DNA from: Rhodobacteraceae bacterium UBA1943 | GTDB lineage: Bacteria > Pseudomonadota > Alphaproteobacteria > Rhodobacterales > Rhodobacteraceae | DNA length: 64,000 nt | Direction: 5' to 3' | Assembly: GCA_002336845.1 (NCBI GenBank) | Contig: DDEX01000053.1 | Location: forward strand, 1-64,000 | Part shown: positions 16,477-25,193 of the stretch, in pieces | Numbering within the stretch: the first letter of the stretch is position 1 | Layout of the letters: the number at the start of each line of letters is the position of its first letter | Notes under the pieces: model-generated | The model's database searches: none | The model's input: the letters and a program-made list of their open reading frames with translations, nothing else | What the model was told of the DNA's origin: nothing | Translations under genes and position numbers: made by a program

Positions 16477-17385
16477 ATGGCCCGGACCGACACCCATATC
16501 CCCTACGACGGCCCCGGCCTGCGCCAGCGCCTTGCCAACAAGGGCATCGACGGCGTGACGCTGATGATCCTGCCGGCGCTGCTGTTCGTCATCGGGGTCT
16601 TCATCTATCCGTTCATCTACGGGTTGCTGCTGTCGTTCAGTCCGCTGGAAGGGGGCGATGCGCTTGCGAACTATCGCACGTTCTTTTCCGACCCGTTCCT
16701 TTACAAGACCATCGCGGCCACGCTGCGGCTGGCGGTTCCCGTGACCATCCTCAGCGTGGTCATGGCGGTTCCCATCGCGCTGCGGGTGCGGCTGATGCAC
16801 CGGCAGCGGCTGTTGACCACCATTCTGGTCCTGCCCATCACGCTGGGCACGGTGCTGGTGGCCGAAGGTCTGCTGAACTACCTTGGCCCGCAGGGCTGGT
16901 TCTCGCGGACGCTGATGTCCATCGGCATCATCGACGCGCCGCTGAAGCTGACCAACAATTACTGGGGCGTCTTTGCCTCGCTGATGATCACGGTCTTTCC
17001 CTTCACCTTCCTGCTGACGCTGTCCTATGTAACGGGCATCGACCCTGCGCTGGAGCGCGCGGCCGCAACCCATGGTGCCAATGCCTGGCAGCGGTTCCGG
17101 CATGTGATGCTGCCGCTGCTGGTGCCGGGGCTGGTGGTCGCGGCCTGCCTGTCCTTCGTGCAGGCCTTTGCGGTCTTTCCCTCGGCCGTGCTGCTGGGCG
17201 CGCCTTCGGGGCCGACGCGGGTGATCTCGATCGCCGCATCGCAGGCCGCGGTCGAGCAATACGACTACTCGATGGCTTCGGCAATCGCGATGATCATGGC
17301 GGCGGTGCAGCTTCTGGTCGTGGCGCTGCTTCTGGGCCTGCGGTCGATGTTCTATCGCGGTTCGACCGCTGGCGGGAAAGGTTGA
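16477..17385 (+). CDS. ABC transporter permease, PotB-like
   Basis: Inner-membrane permease, 302 aa, with six predicted membrane segments. The cytoplasmic EAA loop is seen as ERAAATHGANAWQRFRHVMLPLLVPG (about residues 192-217), which couples to the ATPase. Starts 3 bases after the ATPase stop and is followed after 4 bases by the second permease. Confidence 0.9.
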   Translation: MARTDTHIPYDGPGLRQRLANKGIDGVTLMILPALLFVIGVFIYPFIYGLLLSFSPLEGGDALANYRTFFSDPFLYKTIAATLRLAVPVTILSVVMAVPIALRVRLMHRQRLLTTILVLPITLGTVLVAEGLLNYLGPQGWFSRTLMSIGIIDAPLKLTNNYWGVFASLMITVFPFTFLLTLSYVTGIDPALERAAATHGANAWQRFRHVMLPLLVPGLVVAACLSFVQAFAVFPSAVLLGAPSGPTRVISIAASQAAVEQYDYSMASAIAMIMAAVQLLVVALLLGLRSMFYRGSTAGGKG

Positions 17386-17389
17386 TCAG

Positions 17390-18232
17390 ATGATCCGTGA
17401 CACATCTCCGTTTTCAAAACTGTGGATCGCCTTTGTCTGGCTGGTCACCGGGTTCTTCGTGCTGAACGTGCTGGTGGTGATCGCGGCGGTTGTGGTTTCG
17501 TCCTTCGGCACCCGCTGGCTGGGAACATGGCTGCCCGACGCCTTTACCACGCGCTGGTATGCCGCCGCCTGGGCAGAGTTCCAGCTGGATCAGGTGCTGC
17601 TGGTGACGTTTCAGGTCGTGGGGCTGGTGGTGGTGCTGTCGGGCCTGCTGGGGGTGACGGCTGCCTATGCGATGGCGCGGCGCGACTTTCCCGGCAAGAA
17701 GATCGTGATGCTGATCTTTCTACTGCCGCTTCTGGTGCCGCCGATCACATTCGGCATTCCGTTGGCGACGGTGCTGTATCAGGTGGGACTGGGCGGCACC
17801 TTCTGGGGTGTCGTGGTGGCGAACTTGGTGCCGACCGTACCCTTTGTCATTCTGGTGATGATCCCCTTCATCGAACAGATCGACCCCAAGGTCGAGGCGG
17901 CCGCACGGGTCTTTGGCGCCGGTACGTTCAAGCTGTTCCGCCATGTGTTGCTGCCAATGCTGATCCCCGGCATCCTTGCGGCGATGCTGCTGGTGCTGGT
18001 CCGCACCGTCGCGATGTTCGAGCTGACCTTCCTGACCGCCGGGCCGACCAGCCAAACGCTTGTCGTGTCGCTTTACTACTCGGTCTTTGCGGCGGGTGTG
18101 CGCTCGGTCCAGTCGATCGACGCCATGGCGGTGATCTACATGGTCACCTCGCTGGTCTGGCTGCTGATCGCGCTCCGCTTCGTCAACCCGACGCAGATCG
18201 TGGCGCGCTCGCGCCAGCCCTCGGCACATTGA
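17390..18232 (+). CDS. ABC transporter permease, PotC-like
   Basis: Second permease subunit, 280 aa, six predicted membrane segments. The EAA loop reads EAAARVFGAGTFKLFRHVLLPMLIPG (about residues 168-193). Starts 4 bases after its partner and is followed by a GC hairpin before the catabolic genes. Confidence 0.9.
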   Translation: MIRDTSPFSKLWIAFVWLVTGFFVLNVLVVIAAVVVSSFGTRWLGTWLPDAFTTRWYAAAWAEFQLDQVLLVTFQVVGLVVVLSGLLGVTAAYAMARRDFPGKKIVMLIFLLPLLVPPITFGIPLATVLYQVGLGGTFWGVVVANLVPTVPFVILVMIPFIEQIDPKVEAAARVFGAGTFKLFRHVLLPMLIPGILAAMLLVLVRTVAMFELTFLTAGPTSQTLVVSLYYSVFAAGVRSVQSIDAMAVIYMVTSLVWLLIALRFVNPTQIVARSRQPSAH

Positions 18233-18238
18233 ACCTCC

Positions 18239-18259
18239 GGGGGGCGGATGACGCCCCCC
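18239..18259 (+). terminator. Intra-operon GC hairpin between transporter and enzyme genes
   Basis: Inverted repeat GGGGGGCG / CGCCCCCC with a 5-base loop lies between the last permease and the enolase-superfamily gene. There is no T-run, so it may be an RNA-stability or partial attenuation element rather than a full terminator. Confidence 0.5.
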
Positions 18260-18282
18260 CTTGGAAAGCTCTGGAATAACCC

Positions 18283-19482
18283 ATGAAAATCACCGCCATC
18301 GAAACCGTCCAGCTTCCCCATCTGAACAACATCCTTTGGGTGAGGATCCACACCGACGAGGGCATCACGGGCCTTGGCGAAACCTTTCGCGGCGCGAATG
18401 CGGTGGCCACCTATATCCACAGCGAGGTCGCGTCTCAGCTGATCGGGCAGAACCCGCTGGAAATCGACCACATTTCCAAGCTGCTGCTGGAACCCTATGT
18501 CGGATTCCGGTCATCGGGCGTGGAAGTCCGCGCGGCGTCGGCCATCGACATCGCGCTTTGGGACATCTTTGGCAAGGTGGCGGGCCAGCCGGTGCATCAG
18601 ATGCTGGGCGGGCTGTCACGCCCGTCGATCCGCACCTACAACACCTGCGCGGGCTATACCTACAACAAGGCGGGCAGCCGCCGTTACATCGGTGACAGCG
18701 ATCAGGGCGCCGAAGGCCCCTATGAGGATCAGATCGCCTTTCACCGCGATGCGGGGGCCTTGGCCGAAAGCCTTTTGTCCGAAGGCATCACCGCAATGAA
18801 GATCTGGCCCTTCGATCCCTTTGCCGTGGCCAACGGCGGGAACTTCATCCACGCGACGGATCTGGACAAGGCGCTGCTTCCCTTCCGCCAGATCCGCGAT
18901 GCGGTCGGCGACCGGATGGAGGTGATGGTCGAGCTGCATTCCATGTGGGATCTGACCGCCGCCCTGACGATTGCGCGGGGCTTGCGCCAGTTCAACCCGT
19001 TCTGGGCCGAAGATCCGATCAAGATGACCAACCCCGCCTCGCTGGCGACCTATGCGCAGAGGTCGGGCATTCCGGTCTGCGCCTCGGAAACGATGGCCAC
19101 AAGGTCGCAGTTCCTTGACGTGCTGCGGGCCGAGGCGGCGGATTATGTGATGCTGGACATCTCGTGGTGCGGTGGGCTGTCCGAGGCGAAGAAGATCGCC
19201 ACCATGGCCGAAACCTTCCAGCGCCCCGTTGCCCCGCATGACTGCACGGGGCCGGTGGTGTTCGCCGCATCCATCCACCTGTCGCTGAACGCGCCGAACG
19301 CGGTCTATCAGGAATCGGTGCGCGCCTATTACAGCAGTTGGTATCGCGATCTGGTCACGGTGATGCCGCGGATCGAGAACGGCGTCATCTACCCGTTCGA
19401 GGGGCCGGGCCTTGGGCTGGAGCTGTCGGATTTCGTGCTGAAGCACCCGGATGTGATCCGCCGCACCACGGATGCCCGGTGA
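18283..19482 (+). CDS. Mandelate racemase/muconate lactonizing family sugar-acid dehydratase
   Basis: Enolase-superfamily enzyme, 399 aa, predicted to dehydrate an aldonate or aldarate to a 2-keto-3-deoxy acid with Mg2+. Metal ligands are likely Glu217 (VELHSMW), Glu243 (WAEDP) and Glu269 (CASET), with His219 and His319 (APHDCTGP) as acid/base candidates. The usual K-x-K catalytic pair is K-x-W here (MKIWPFD, Lys173/Trp175), as in subgroups using a His in place of the second Lys. It does not match galactarolactone cycloisomerase. The stop overlaps the start of the next gene by one base (TGATG). Confidence 0.82.
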   Translation: MKITAIETVQLPHLNNILWVRIHTDEGITGLGETFRGANAVATYIHSEVASQLIGQNPLEIDHISKLLLEPYVGFRSSGVEVRAASAIDIALWDIFGKVAGQPVHQMLGGLSRPSIRTYNTCAGYTYNKAGSRRYIGDSDQGAEGPYEDQIAFHRDAGALAESLLSEGITAMKIWPFDPFAVANGGNFIHATDLDKALLPFRQIRDAVGDRMEVMVELHSMWDLTAALTIARGLRQFNPFWAEDPIKMTNPASLATYAQRSGIPVCASETMATRSQFLDVLRAEAADYVMLDISWCGGLSEAKKIATMAETFQRPVAPHDCTGPVVFAASIHLSLNAPNAVYQESVRAYYSSWYRDLVTVMPRIENGVIYPFEGPGLGLELSDFVLKHPDVIRRTTDAR

Positions 19483-20339
19483 TGGATTTCACGCTGCTGG
19501 CCGACCTGAAAGGACAGCTTCTGGAAAGCCCGGTCTGGGATGCGGCGCGGGGCTGTCTGTTCCTGTGCGACATCGAGGGCGGTCTGATCCATCAGATTGC
19601 GCTGGATGGGCGCCAGATGGCGCGATGGCAGATGGGCGACAAGGTGGCCTCGCTGGGGTTGTGCGACAGCGGGTGGCTGATTGTCGCGCTGTCGCGTTCG
19701 GTGGTGGCCTTCGATCCCGAAACCGGTCGCCGGGAAACGGTCTGGGATGGGTTCGACGAACCCGCAACCTCGCGGCTGAACGATGGCAAGGTCGGGCCAG
19801 ACGGGGCGTTCTGGGTCGGGTCGATGGACGGGCGCTCCGAACGGCAGCCGATCTCGCGGCTTTACCGGGTGACGGACAAGGGTGCGGCGGTGGTGATCGA
19901 CGGCGGCATCGAAATCTCGAACGGTCTGGCGTGGAGCGCTGACGGAAAGCATATGTTCCTGTCGGACTCGCGCGGACCGTGGATCGACCTGTTCGACTTC
20001 GATCCGGTGCAGGGCGTGCCCACCAACCGCCGCCGCATCCGCGATCTGGACGAGGCAACCGGCCGCCCAGATGGCGGCGCCTGCGATGCCGACGGGTTCT
20101 ATTGGAGCGCGGGGGTTTCCGCCGGCGTCATCAACCGCTTTTCGCCTGACGGCCGGCTTGAACGCCATGTGCCAGTGCCGGTGCCTGCGCCGACCATGCC
20201 CTGTTTCTGCGGGCCTGATCTGCGGAAGATGGCCGTGACCTCGCATCGGCTGGGCAATGACAACCCGCTGTCCGGCGGGCTGTTCGTGGCGTCCGCGCCG
20301 GTTACGGGTGCGCCGGTCGCGCGGATGAAAGGGGTTTAG
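19482..20339 (+). CDS. SMP-30/gluconolactonase family lactonase
   Basis: Six-bladed beta-propeller lactonase, 285 aa, opening a sugar lactone to the acid with a divalent metal. Conserved positions are ESPVWD (metal Glu, residues 14-19), SRLNDGKVGPDGAFWVGSMD near 101-120, SNGLAWS near 146 and RPDGGACDADGFYW near 193 (catalytic Asp). It overlaps the dehydratase stop by one base and lies beside the uronate dehydrogenase-like gene, whose lactone product it would open. ATG at 19482 is the only start consistent with the fold; longer upstream readings run into the previous gene. Confidence 0.87.
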   Translation: MDFTLLADLKGQLLESPVWDAARGCLFLCDIEGGLIHQIALDGRQMARWQMGDKVASLGLCDSGWLIVALSRSVVAFDPETGRRETVWDGFDEPATSRLNDGKVGPDGAFWVGSMDGRSERQPISRLYRVTDKGAAVVIDGGIEISNGLAWSADGKHMFLSDSRGPWIDLFDFDPVQGVPTNRRRIRDLDEATGRPDGGACDADGFYWSAGVSAGVINRFSPDGRLERHVPVPVPAPTMPCFCGPDLRKMAVTSHRLGNDNPLSGGLFVASAPVTGAPVARMKGV

Positions 20340-20342
20340 GCC

Positions 20343-21131
20343 ATGGCAAAGCTGCTGCTTCTGACGGGCGCGTCGGGCAATCTTGGCCGGTGGCTGGCCC
20401 CGGCGCTGGCGGCGCGGGGGTATCGGCTGCGCCTGTCCGACATCGCGCCCTTTCCCGATCCGCTGCCCGAGGGGGCCAGCTTCATCCCGGCGGATCTGGC
20501 CGACGGGCCTGCGGTCCGCGCGCTGGTCGAAGGCACCGATGCCATCCTTCATTTCGGCGGCATCAGCGTGGAAAAGCCCTGGGATCAGATCGTCGGCCCG
20601 AACCTGATCGGCGTAACCCATGTGTTCGAGGCCGCGCGCACGGCCCGGCAAAGGGTGATCTTTGCCAGCTCCAACCATGCCATCGGCTTTTATCCGCGAG
20701 GCGAGGATCTCGACACCACCGATCCTTTCCGCTGCGACGGCTATTACGGTCTGTCCAAAGCCTATGGCGAGCTGTTGGGCCGGATGATGTTCGACAAGCA
20801 TGGGGTCGAAAGCGTGCATATCCGCATCGGCTCGGCCCTGCCTGCCCCCACCGAGGCGCGGCATCTGGCGACATGGCTGTCGCTGGACGATCTGCTGGCG
20901 GCGCTGATCGCGGCGGTCGAGGCGCCGGAAACCGGCTGTGCCGTGGTCTGGGGCGCTTCGGCCAATGCGGGCACATGGTGGCAGGGCGACGATGCCGCGC
21001 GCATCGGATTTGTCCGCCGCGACGATGCCGCCCGCTTTGCACCGCTGCCTGAATCGGGCGATGCGATCACCCGGCGCTATCAGGGTGGCGCCTTTGCCGC
21101 GCAGGACTATAGCCGCGGGCGCCCGGAATGA
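20343..21131 (+). CDS. udh: Uronate dehydrogenase-like NAD-dependent SDR
   Basis: Extended-type SDR, 262 aa, strongly resembling Agrobacterium uronate dehydrogenase in its ordered motifs: TGASGNLG (residues 8-15), HFGGISVEKPW (70-80), FASSNHAIGFYP (108-118), catalytic Tyr135 and Lys139 (YGLSKAYGE), and VVWGASANAGTWW. The family oxidises C1 of D-glucuronate or D-galacturonate to the aldaro-lactone using NAD+. The neighbouring lactonase and mutarotase support sugar oxidation at C1. The last four bases (ATGA) overlap the mutarotase start. Substrate within the uronate/aldose range is not proven. Confidence 0.8.
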   Translation: MAKLLLLTGASGNLGRWLAPALAARGYRLRLSDIAPFPDPLPEGASFIPADLADGPAVRALVEGTDAILHFGGISVEKPWDQIVGPNLIGVTHVFEAARTARQRVIFASSNHAIGFYPRGEDLDTTDPFRCDGYYGLSKAYGELLGRMMFDKHGVESVHIRIGSALPAPTEARHLATWLSLDDLLAALIAAVEAPETGCAVVWGASANAGTWWQGDDAARIGFVRRDDAARFAPLPESGDAITRRYQGGAFAAQDYSRGRPE

Positions 21132-22033
21132 TCGAACTTTCGTCCCACGGCTATCGCCTGCGCCTTGACCCCCGACACGGGGCCACGGTTACGGCGGCCG
21201 AATGGCGCGATCCAGACGGAAAATGGCTGGCGCTGCTTGAACCCCTGCCCGACCCGGCGGCGGGGTTGAAGGCGGGCTGTTTCGTCATGGCGCCCTTTGC
21301 CAACCGCATCGACGGCGGGCGGTTCGAGTTTGAAGACCGCCGGTTTACCCTGCCGATCAACCGCCCCTCCGATGGGATGGCGATCCACGGCTTTGCCCGC
21401 GACCGTTCGTGGCAGGTCAAGGCGAAGGGCGACGCCTCCGCCACCCTGACGCTGGATTTCGCCGAAGCGGGCATCCCATGGGCCTTTGCCCTGCGCCAGC
21501 AGGTGACGCTTGGCGCCCATGGCATCCACATCGGCTTGCAGATCACCAACCAGGGCGAGACGACCATGCCCTTCGGCCTTGGCCTGCATCCCTGGTTCCC
21601 CAAGCGGCCGGGCACGCATCTGACCTTTTCCGCCGCTGGTATCCATACCCGCGATGCCCGCGGCCTGCCCTTGCCCGACATCGCGCCGGTTCCCGCCCTG
21701 ACGGCCGCCGATGCCCGCCCCCTGGACGGATTGCCATGGCTCGACGGCAGCTTTTCCGGGTGGACGCCGCGCACCGCCCTGGTCCGCTGGCCGGGGCAGG
21801 GGGCCGAGCTGGCACTTTTCGCCGAAGGCGCGCTGCGCCATCTGCATGTCTATATCCCTGACGACCGCGCCGTCTTTTGCGCCGAGCCTGTCAGCCACCT
21901 GCCCGATGCGGTGAACCGTCCCGATCTGGGGCCAGAGGCGCAGATGACGCCCCTCGCCCCCGGAGAAAGCCTTTCCGGTGCCCTGCGTCTGATCGCCCGC
22001 GCCACCCCCGTCCAGCCAGAGGTGTCCCCATGA
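21128..22033 (+). CDS. Aldose 1-epimerase (mutarotase)
   Basis: Galactose-mutarotase-fold enzyme, 301 aa, interconverting sugar anomers so the dehydrogenase can use the right one. MAPFANRIDGGRF (about residues 54-66), AIHGFARDRSW with the His (about 85-95), and GLGLHPWFP with the second catalytic His (about 150-158) are present, and a C-terminal Glu (AEPVSH) fits the general base. ATGA overlaps at both ends (21128-21131 and 22030-22033) show translational coupling to udh and the IlvD-type dehydratase. Confidence 0.87.
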   Translation: MIELSSHGYRLRLDPRHGATVTAAEWRDPDGKWLALLEPLPDPAAGLKAGCFVMAPFANRIDGGRFEFEDRRFTLPINRPSDGMAIHGFARDRSWQVKAKGDASATLTLDFAEAGIPWAFALRQQVTLGAHGIHIGLQITNQGETTMPFGLGLHPWFPKRPGTHLTFSAAGIHTRDARGLPLPDIAPVPALTAADARPLDGLPWLDGSFSGWTPRTALVRWPGQGAELALFAEGALRHLHVYIPDDRAVFCAEPVSHLPDAVNRPDLGPEAQMTPLAPGESLSGALRLIARATPVQPEVSP

Positions 22034-23763
22034 CCCGCAAGACCCATGAACAGCTTCGCTCCTCGCGCTGGTTCGCGCCGGACGACCAGCGATCTTCGGG
22101 GCATCGGTCGCGCACGATGCAGATGGGCTATGACCCCCAGGACTGGGAGGGCAAGCCCGTTATTGCCATCATCAACACATGGTCCGACGCCCAGCCCTGC
22201 CACATGCATTTCAAGGACCGGGTGGAATGGGTGAAACGCGGCGTCTTGCAGGCGGGCGGCTTTCCGATCGAGCTGCCCGCGCTGTCGCTGTCGGAAAGCT
22301 GGGTGAAACCCACAACGATGCTCTACCGCAACCTTCTGGCGATGGAGACGGAGGAACTGCTGCGCAGCCATCCCGTCGATGGCGCGGTGCTGATGGGAGG
22401 CTGCGACAAGACCACGCCCGCGCTGGTGATGGGGGCGATCTCGGTCGGGCTGCCATTCGTCTTTCTTCCCGCCGGGCCGATGCTGCGGGGGAATTACGCG
22501 GGCAAATACCTCGGATCGGGCACCGACATGTTCAAATACTGGGACGAACGCCGCGCGGGCACCATCACCCGCGAACAGTGGCAGGGGATGGAGGCGGGGA
22601 TCGCCCGCAGCTATGGCCACTGCATGACCATGGGCACCGCCAGCACCATGACCGCGATTGCCGAGGGGATGGGGCTGTGCCTGCCCGGCGCATCCTCGAT
22701 CCCCGCGCCCGATGCCAACCATCAGCGCATGTCCACTCAATGCGGCCGCCGCGCGGTCGAAATGGTGTGGGAGGATCTGACCCCCGCCCGGATCATCACC
22801 GAAAAGGCGGTCGAGAACGCGGTGATCGTCGCCATGGCGACCGGCTGTTCCACCAATGCCATCATCCACCTGATCGCCATGGCGCGGCGGGCAGGCATTC
22901 CGCTGGAGCTGGACGACCTTGACCGGATCGGCCGCACGACGCCGGTGATCGCCAATATCCGCCCCTCGGGCAAGGATTACCTGATGGAGGATTTCTTCTA
23001 TGCAGGCGGCATCCGCGCCCTGATGCGGCAATTGGGCGACAAGCTGCACCCCGAGCCGATCACTGTCACCGGCCGCCCGCTGGTCGAGGGGCTGGAAGAT
23101 GCGCCGATCTGGAACGACGACGTGATCCGCCCGCTGTCGAACCCGGTCTATCACGAAGGCTCTCTGGCGGTGCTGAAGGGCAATCTCTGCCCCGATGGCG
23201 CGGTGATCAAGCCCGCGGCCTGCGATCCCAAGTTTCACCGCCATACCGGACCGGCGCTGGTGGCCGACAGCTACCCCGAGCTGAAGAAGATCATCGACGA
23301 TCCCGATTACCCGATGACGCCCGACACGGTGCTGGTCTTGCGCAATGCCGGGCCGCAGGGCGGGCCGGGGATGCCGGAATGGGGGATGATCCCCATGCCC
23401 AAGGCGCTGTTGAAGCTGGGCCTGCGCGACATGGTGCGCCTGTCGGATGCGCGGATGTCGGGCACCAGTTTCGGCGCCTGCGTGCTGCATGTGGCGCCCG
23501 AAAGCTGGATCGGCGGGCCGCTGGCCTTGTTGAAAACCGGCGACATGGTGGAGCTGGACATCCCCGCCCGCAGCCTGAACATGCTGGTCGCCCCGGACGA
23601 GTTGGCCCGCCGCCGCGCCGCATGGGTGCCGCCCGAGCCGAAATACGAACGCGGCTATGGCCTGATGTTCAGCAAGCATATCGAGCAGGCCGACAAGGGC
23701 TGCGATTTCGATTTCCTGAAAACTGACTTCGGCCGTCCGGTGGACGAGCCGGTCATCTACTGA
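22030..23763 (+). CDS. IlvD/Edd-family sugar-acid dehydratase (L-arabonate/D-xylonate dehydratase-like)
   Basis: Iron-sulfur dehydratase removing water from an aldonate to give a 2-keto-3-deoxy acid, 577 aa, the length of L-arabonate dehydratases. Three conserved cysteines fit cluster ligands: Cys57 (DAQPCH), Cys125 (GGCDKTTPA) and Cys198 (YGHCMTMGTASTM). The C-terminal DARMSGTSFG and GDMVELDIP motifs are intact. The start at 22030 uses the ATGA overlap; a longer in-frame reading from 21877 lies inside the mutarotase gene and is rejected. With the enolase-type enzyme upstream the operon has two unrelated dehydratases. Confidence 0.88.
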   Translation: MTRKTHEQLRSSRWFAPDDQRSSGHRSRTMQMGYDPQDWEGKPVIAIINTWSDAQPCHMHFKDRVEWVKRGVLQAGGFPIELPALSLSESWVKPTTMLYRNLLAMETEELLRSHPVDGAVLMGGCDKTTPALVMGAISVGLPFVFLPAGPMLRGNYAGKYLGSGTDMFKYWDERRAGTITREQWQGMEAGIARSYGHCMTMGTASTMTAIAEGMGLCLPGASSIPAPDANHQRMSTQCGRRAVEMVWEDLTPARIITEKAVENAVIVAMATGCSTNAIIHLIAMARRAGIPLELDDLDRIGRTTPVIANIRPSGKDYLMEDFFYAGGIRALMRQLGDKLHPEPITVTGRPLVEGLEDAPIWNDDVIRPLSNPVYHEGSLAVLKGNLCPDGAVIKPAACDPKFHRHTGPALVADSYPELKKIIDDPDYPMTPDTVLVLRNAGPQGGPGMPEWGMIPMPKALLKLGLRDMVRLSDARMSGTSFGACVLHVAPESWIGGPLALLKTGDMVELDIPARSLNMLVAPDELARRRAAWVPPEPKYERGYGLMFSKHIEQADKGCDFDFLKTDFGRPVDEPVIY

Positions 23764-23773
23764 GGGCCGCGCG

Positions 23774-24499
23774 ATGAGCGATTACATCCTGTCCGAAGAA
23801 ACCCGCGCCAAGCTGAAAAAAGTCTCGACCGCCTCGGTCGCCACGGCCCTGTTCAAGCGCGGGCTCAGGACGCAGTTCATCCAGGGGGTCAGCCCCGTCG
23901 CCTGGAAAGGCGAGGTGATGGTGGGTCAGGCCTTTACCCTGCGCTATATTCCGGCGCGCGAAGATCGCAACCCGATCACCGTTTTCCGCAACCCCGACCA
24001 TCCGCAGCGCGTGGCGATGGAAACCTGCCCGCCCGGCTGGGTGCTGGTGATGGATGCGCGCAAGGATGCGCGGGCGGCGACCGCCGGCTCGATCCTGATC
24101 ACGCGGCTGGCGCTGCGCGGCGCGGCAGGCGTGGTGTCGGACGGCGGCTTTCGCGATGCGGCAGGGATCGGCGCGCTGGACATGCCCGCCTATTGCGCCA
24201 AGGCGTCCGCCCCGACGAACCTTACCCTGCACGAAGCGCTGGACATCAATGTTCCCATCGCCTGCGGCGACGCGCCGGTGTTTCCGGGCGATGTCATTCT
24301 GGGCGACGGCGACGGTGTCATGGTCATTCCGGCCCATCTCGCCGACGAGATCGCCGATGAATGCACCGACATGGAGATCTTTGAGGAATTCGTTCTGCAA
24401 GAGGTGCAGGCGGGCGCGGCGGTCATCGGCCTTTACCCCCCCACGCACGAGGAGAGCCAGCGCAAGTTCGAAGCGTGGCGCAAGAAAACCGGACACTGA
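23774..24499 (+). CDS. RraA-like protein (HMG/CHA aldolase family)
   Basis: 241-aa member of the RraA/4-hydroxy-4-methyl-2-oxoglutarate aldolase fold. Conserved VSDGGFRD (residues ~121-128) and the preceding LALRGAAGV segment form the metal/substrate site; the C terminus is extended compared with RNase E regulator RraA. In sugar-acid operons such proteins probably act as aldolases or decarboxylases on a keto acid. It would then be the last carbon-splitting step, with the DHDPS-family enzyme acting earlier or in parallel. It starts 10 bases after the dehydratase and ends the operon. Confidence 0.75.
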   Translation: MSDYILSEETRAKLKKVSTASVATALFKRGLRTQFIQGVSPVAWKGEVMVGQAFTLRYIPAREDRNPITVFRNPDHPQRVAMETCPPGWVLVMDARKDARAATAGSILITRLALRGAAGVVSDGGFRDAAGIGALDMPAYCAKASAPTNLTLHEALDINVPIACGDAPVFPGDVILGDGDGVMVIPAHLADEIADECTDMEIFEEFVLQEVQAGAAVIGLYPPTHEESQRKFEAWRKKTGH

Positions 24500-24636
24500 C
24501 CTTTCGACGCGGAGCGACAGCCCGCTCAACCCGCCCGAACGCGCAGCAGATCCTGCACCACGGTCATCAACCTTTCCGTATGGAATGGCTTTCGTACCAC
24601 CGGAATATGGCGGAAGTTGAGCGCGCGGCACTCGGG

Positions 24637-24906
24637 CACTGCGAGATCGCCTCTCGGGCCAATACACCTTGGGGGCCGTCGCAAGGCGCAACGATCTATG
24701 GTGAAGACGTGTTCTGCCACTCCACCGCGGGGCATGGAGAGTTCCAACTTGCACCAGAGCAGAATGCCCGCGTGCATCCATCGCTGCTATCCTCCTCGGG
24801 GTTCTACGAGGAAGATGCCGAATGGGCGGTGGTTGCGCAGGCTTTGCCGGATCTCTTCACGGGTTATGAACGCCAGTTGGCCGATGAGACGCTGCGCAAT
24901 CACTGG
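24637..24906 (+). pseudogene. DUF7007-domain protein fragment
   Basis: One frame reads GPSQGATIYGEDVF, then STAGHGEFQLAPEQNARVHP, then FYEEDAEWAVVAQALPDLFT, the core of DUF7007 proteins common on alphaproteobacterial plasmids and islands. Similarity starts abruptly around codon GHCEIAS and stops after RNHW, and no valid start codon or Shine-Dalgarno fits. It is a relic of an accessory element rather than a working gene. Identification is from recalled family sequence, not a search. Confidence 0.6.
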
Positions 24907-24993
24907 CAGGAGGCCCGGGCGTTGTTGCAGAAGTGCCCAGCGCGCAGGACTCACACGAGGAATCCATGGGTCTAATGGCCAAGGATGACGTGT

Positions 24994-25020
24994 CCTTATC
25001 TCAAGGCGCACCGCAGGCAG
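24994..25020 (+). mobile_element. Possible second IS5-family transposase scrap
   Basis: The frame here encodes CPYLKAHRRQGSL, resembling the TYLKAHRTASSL segment of IS5-family transposases. In an intact transposase this segment lies after the one found at 25057-25193, so the order is inverted and a second rearranged copy would be needed. Short and therefore tentative. Confidence 0.3.
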
Positions 25021-25056
25021 GGTAGTTTGGTCTTCAGTTTAGATGCGAGCATAACC

Positions 25057-25193
25057 TTCATCAATCGCAATGGGTTGAGATGGTGTGACGCGCCTCGAGA
25101 GTATGGCCCTCCCAAGACCCTCCAAAATCGCCGGAAGCGGTGGGCGACATGTGCGTCTTCGCCCGGATGATGGAGGGGCTGAACTCAGGGCTT
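25057..25193 (+). mobile_element. IS5-family transposase fragment with frameshift
   Basis: The frame from 25057 encodes FINRNGLRWCDAPREYGPP and then KTLQNRRKRW, a typical IS5-family (IS1031-group-like) transposase segment. After Trp (25141) the homology continues in another frame as GDMCVFARMMEGLN, showing a one-base deletion near 25144. Only about 45 of roughly 250 codons remain and no terminal repeats are recognised. It is a dead remnant. Confidence 0.7.

Noticed and set aside
18283..19482. Galactarolactone cycloisomerase identity for the enolase-superfamily gene
   Set aside because: The catalytic K-x-K and the sequence around the metal ligands differ from that enzyme (K-x-W and ELH here).
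19389..20864. 491-codon minus-strand frame opposite the lactonase and udh genes
   Set aside because: GC-rich antisense frame; the plus-strand genes have full catalytic motifs and coupled starts.
21850..23679. 609-codon open frame on the minus strand opposite the IlvD/Edd dehydratase
   Set aside because: It is the antisense shadow of a well-supported gene with intact motifs; its His/Arg/Gln-rich sequence matches no family.
24475..24975. 166-codon frame taken as a complete gene
   Set aside because: Its start lies inside the RraA-like gene and similarity to DUF7007 covers only the middle, so it is annotated as a fragment.
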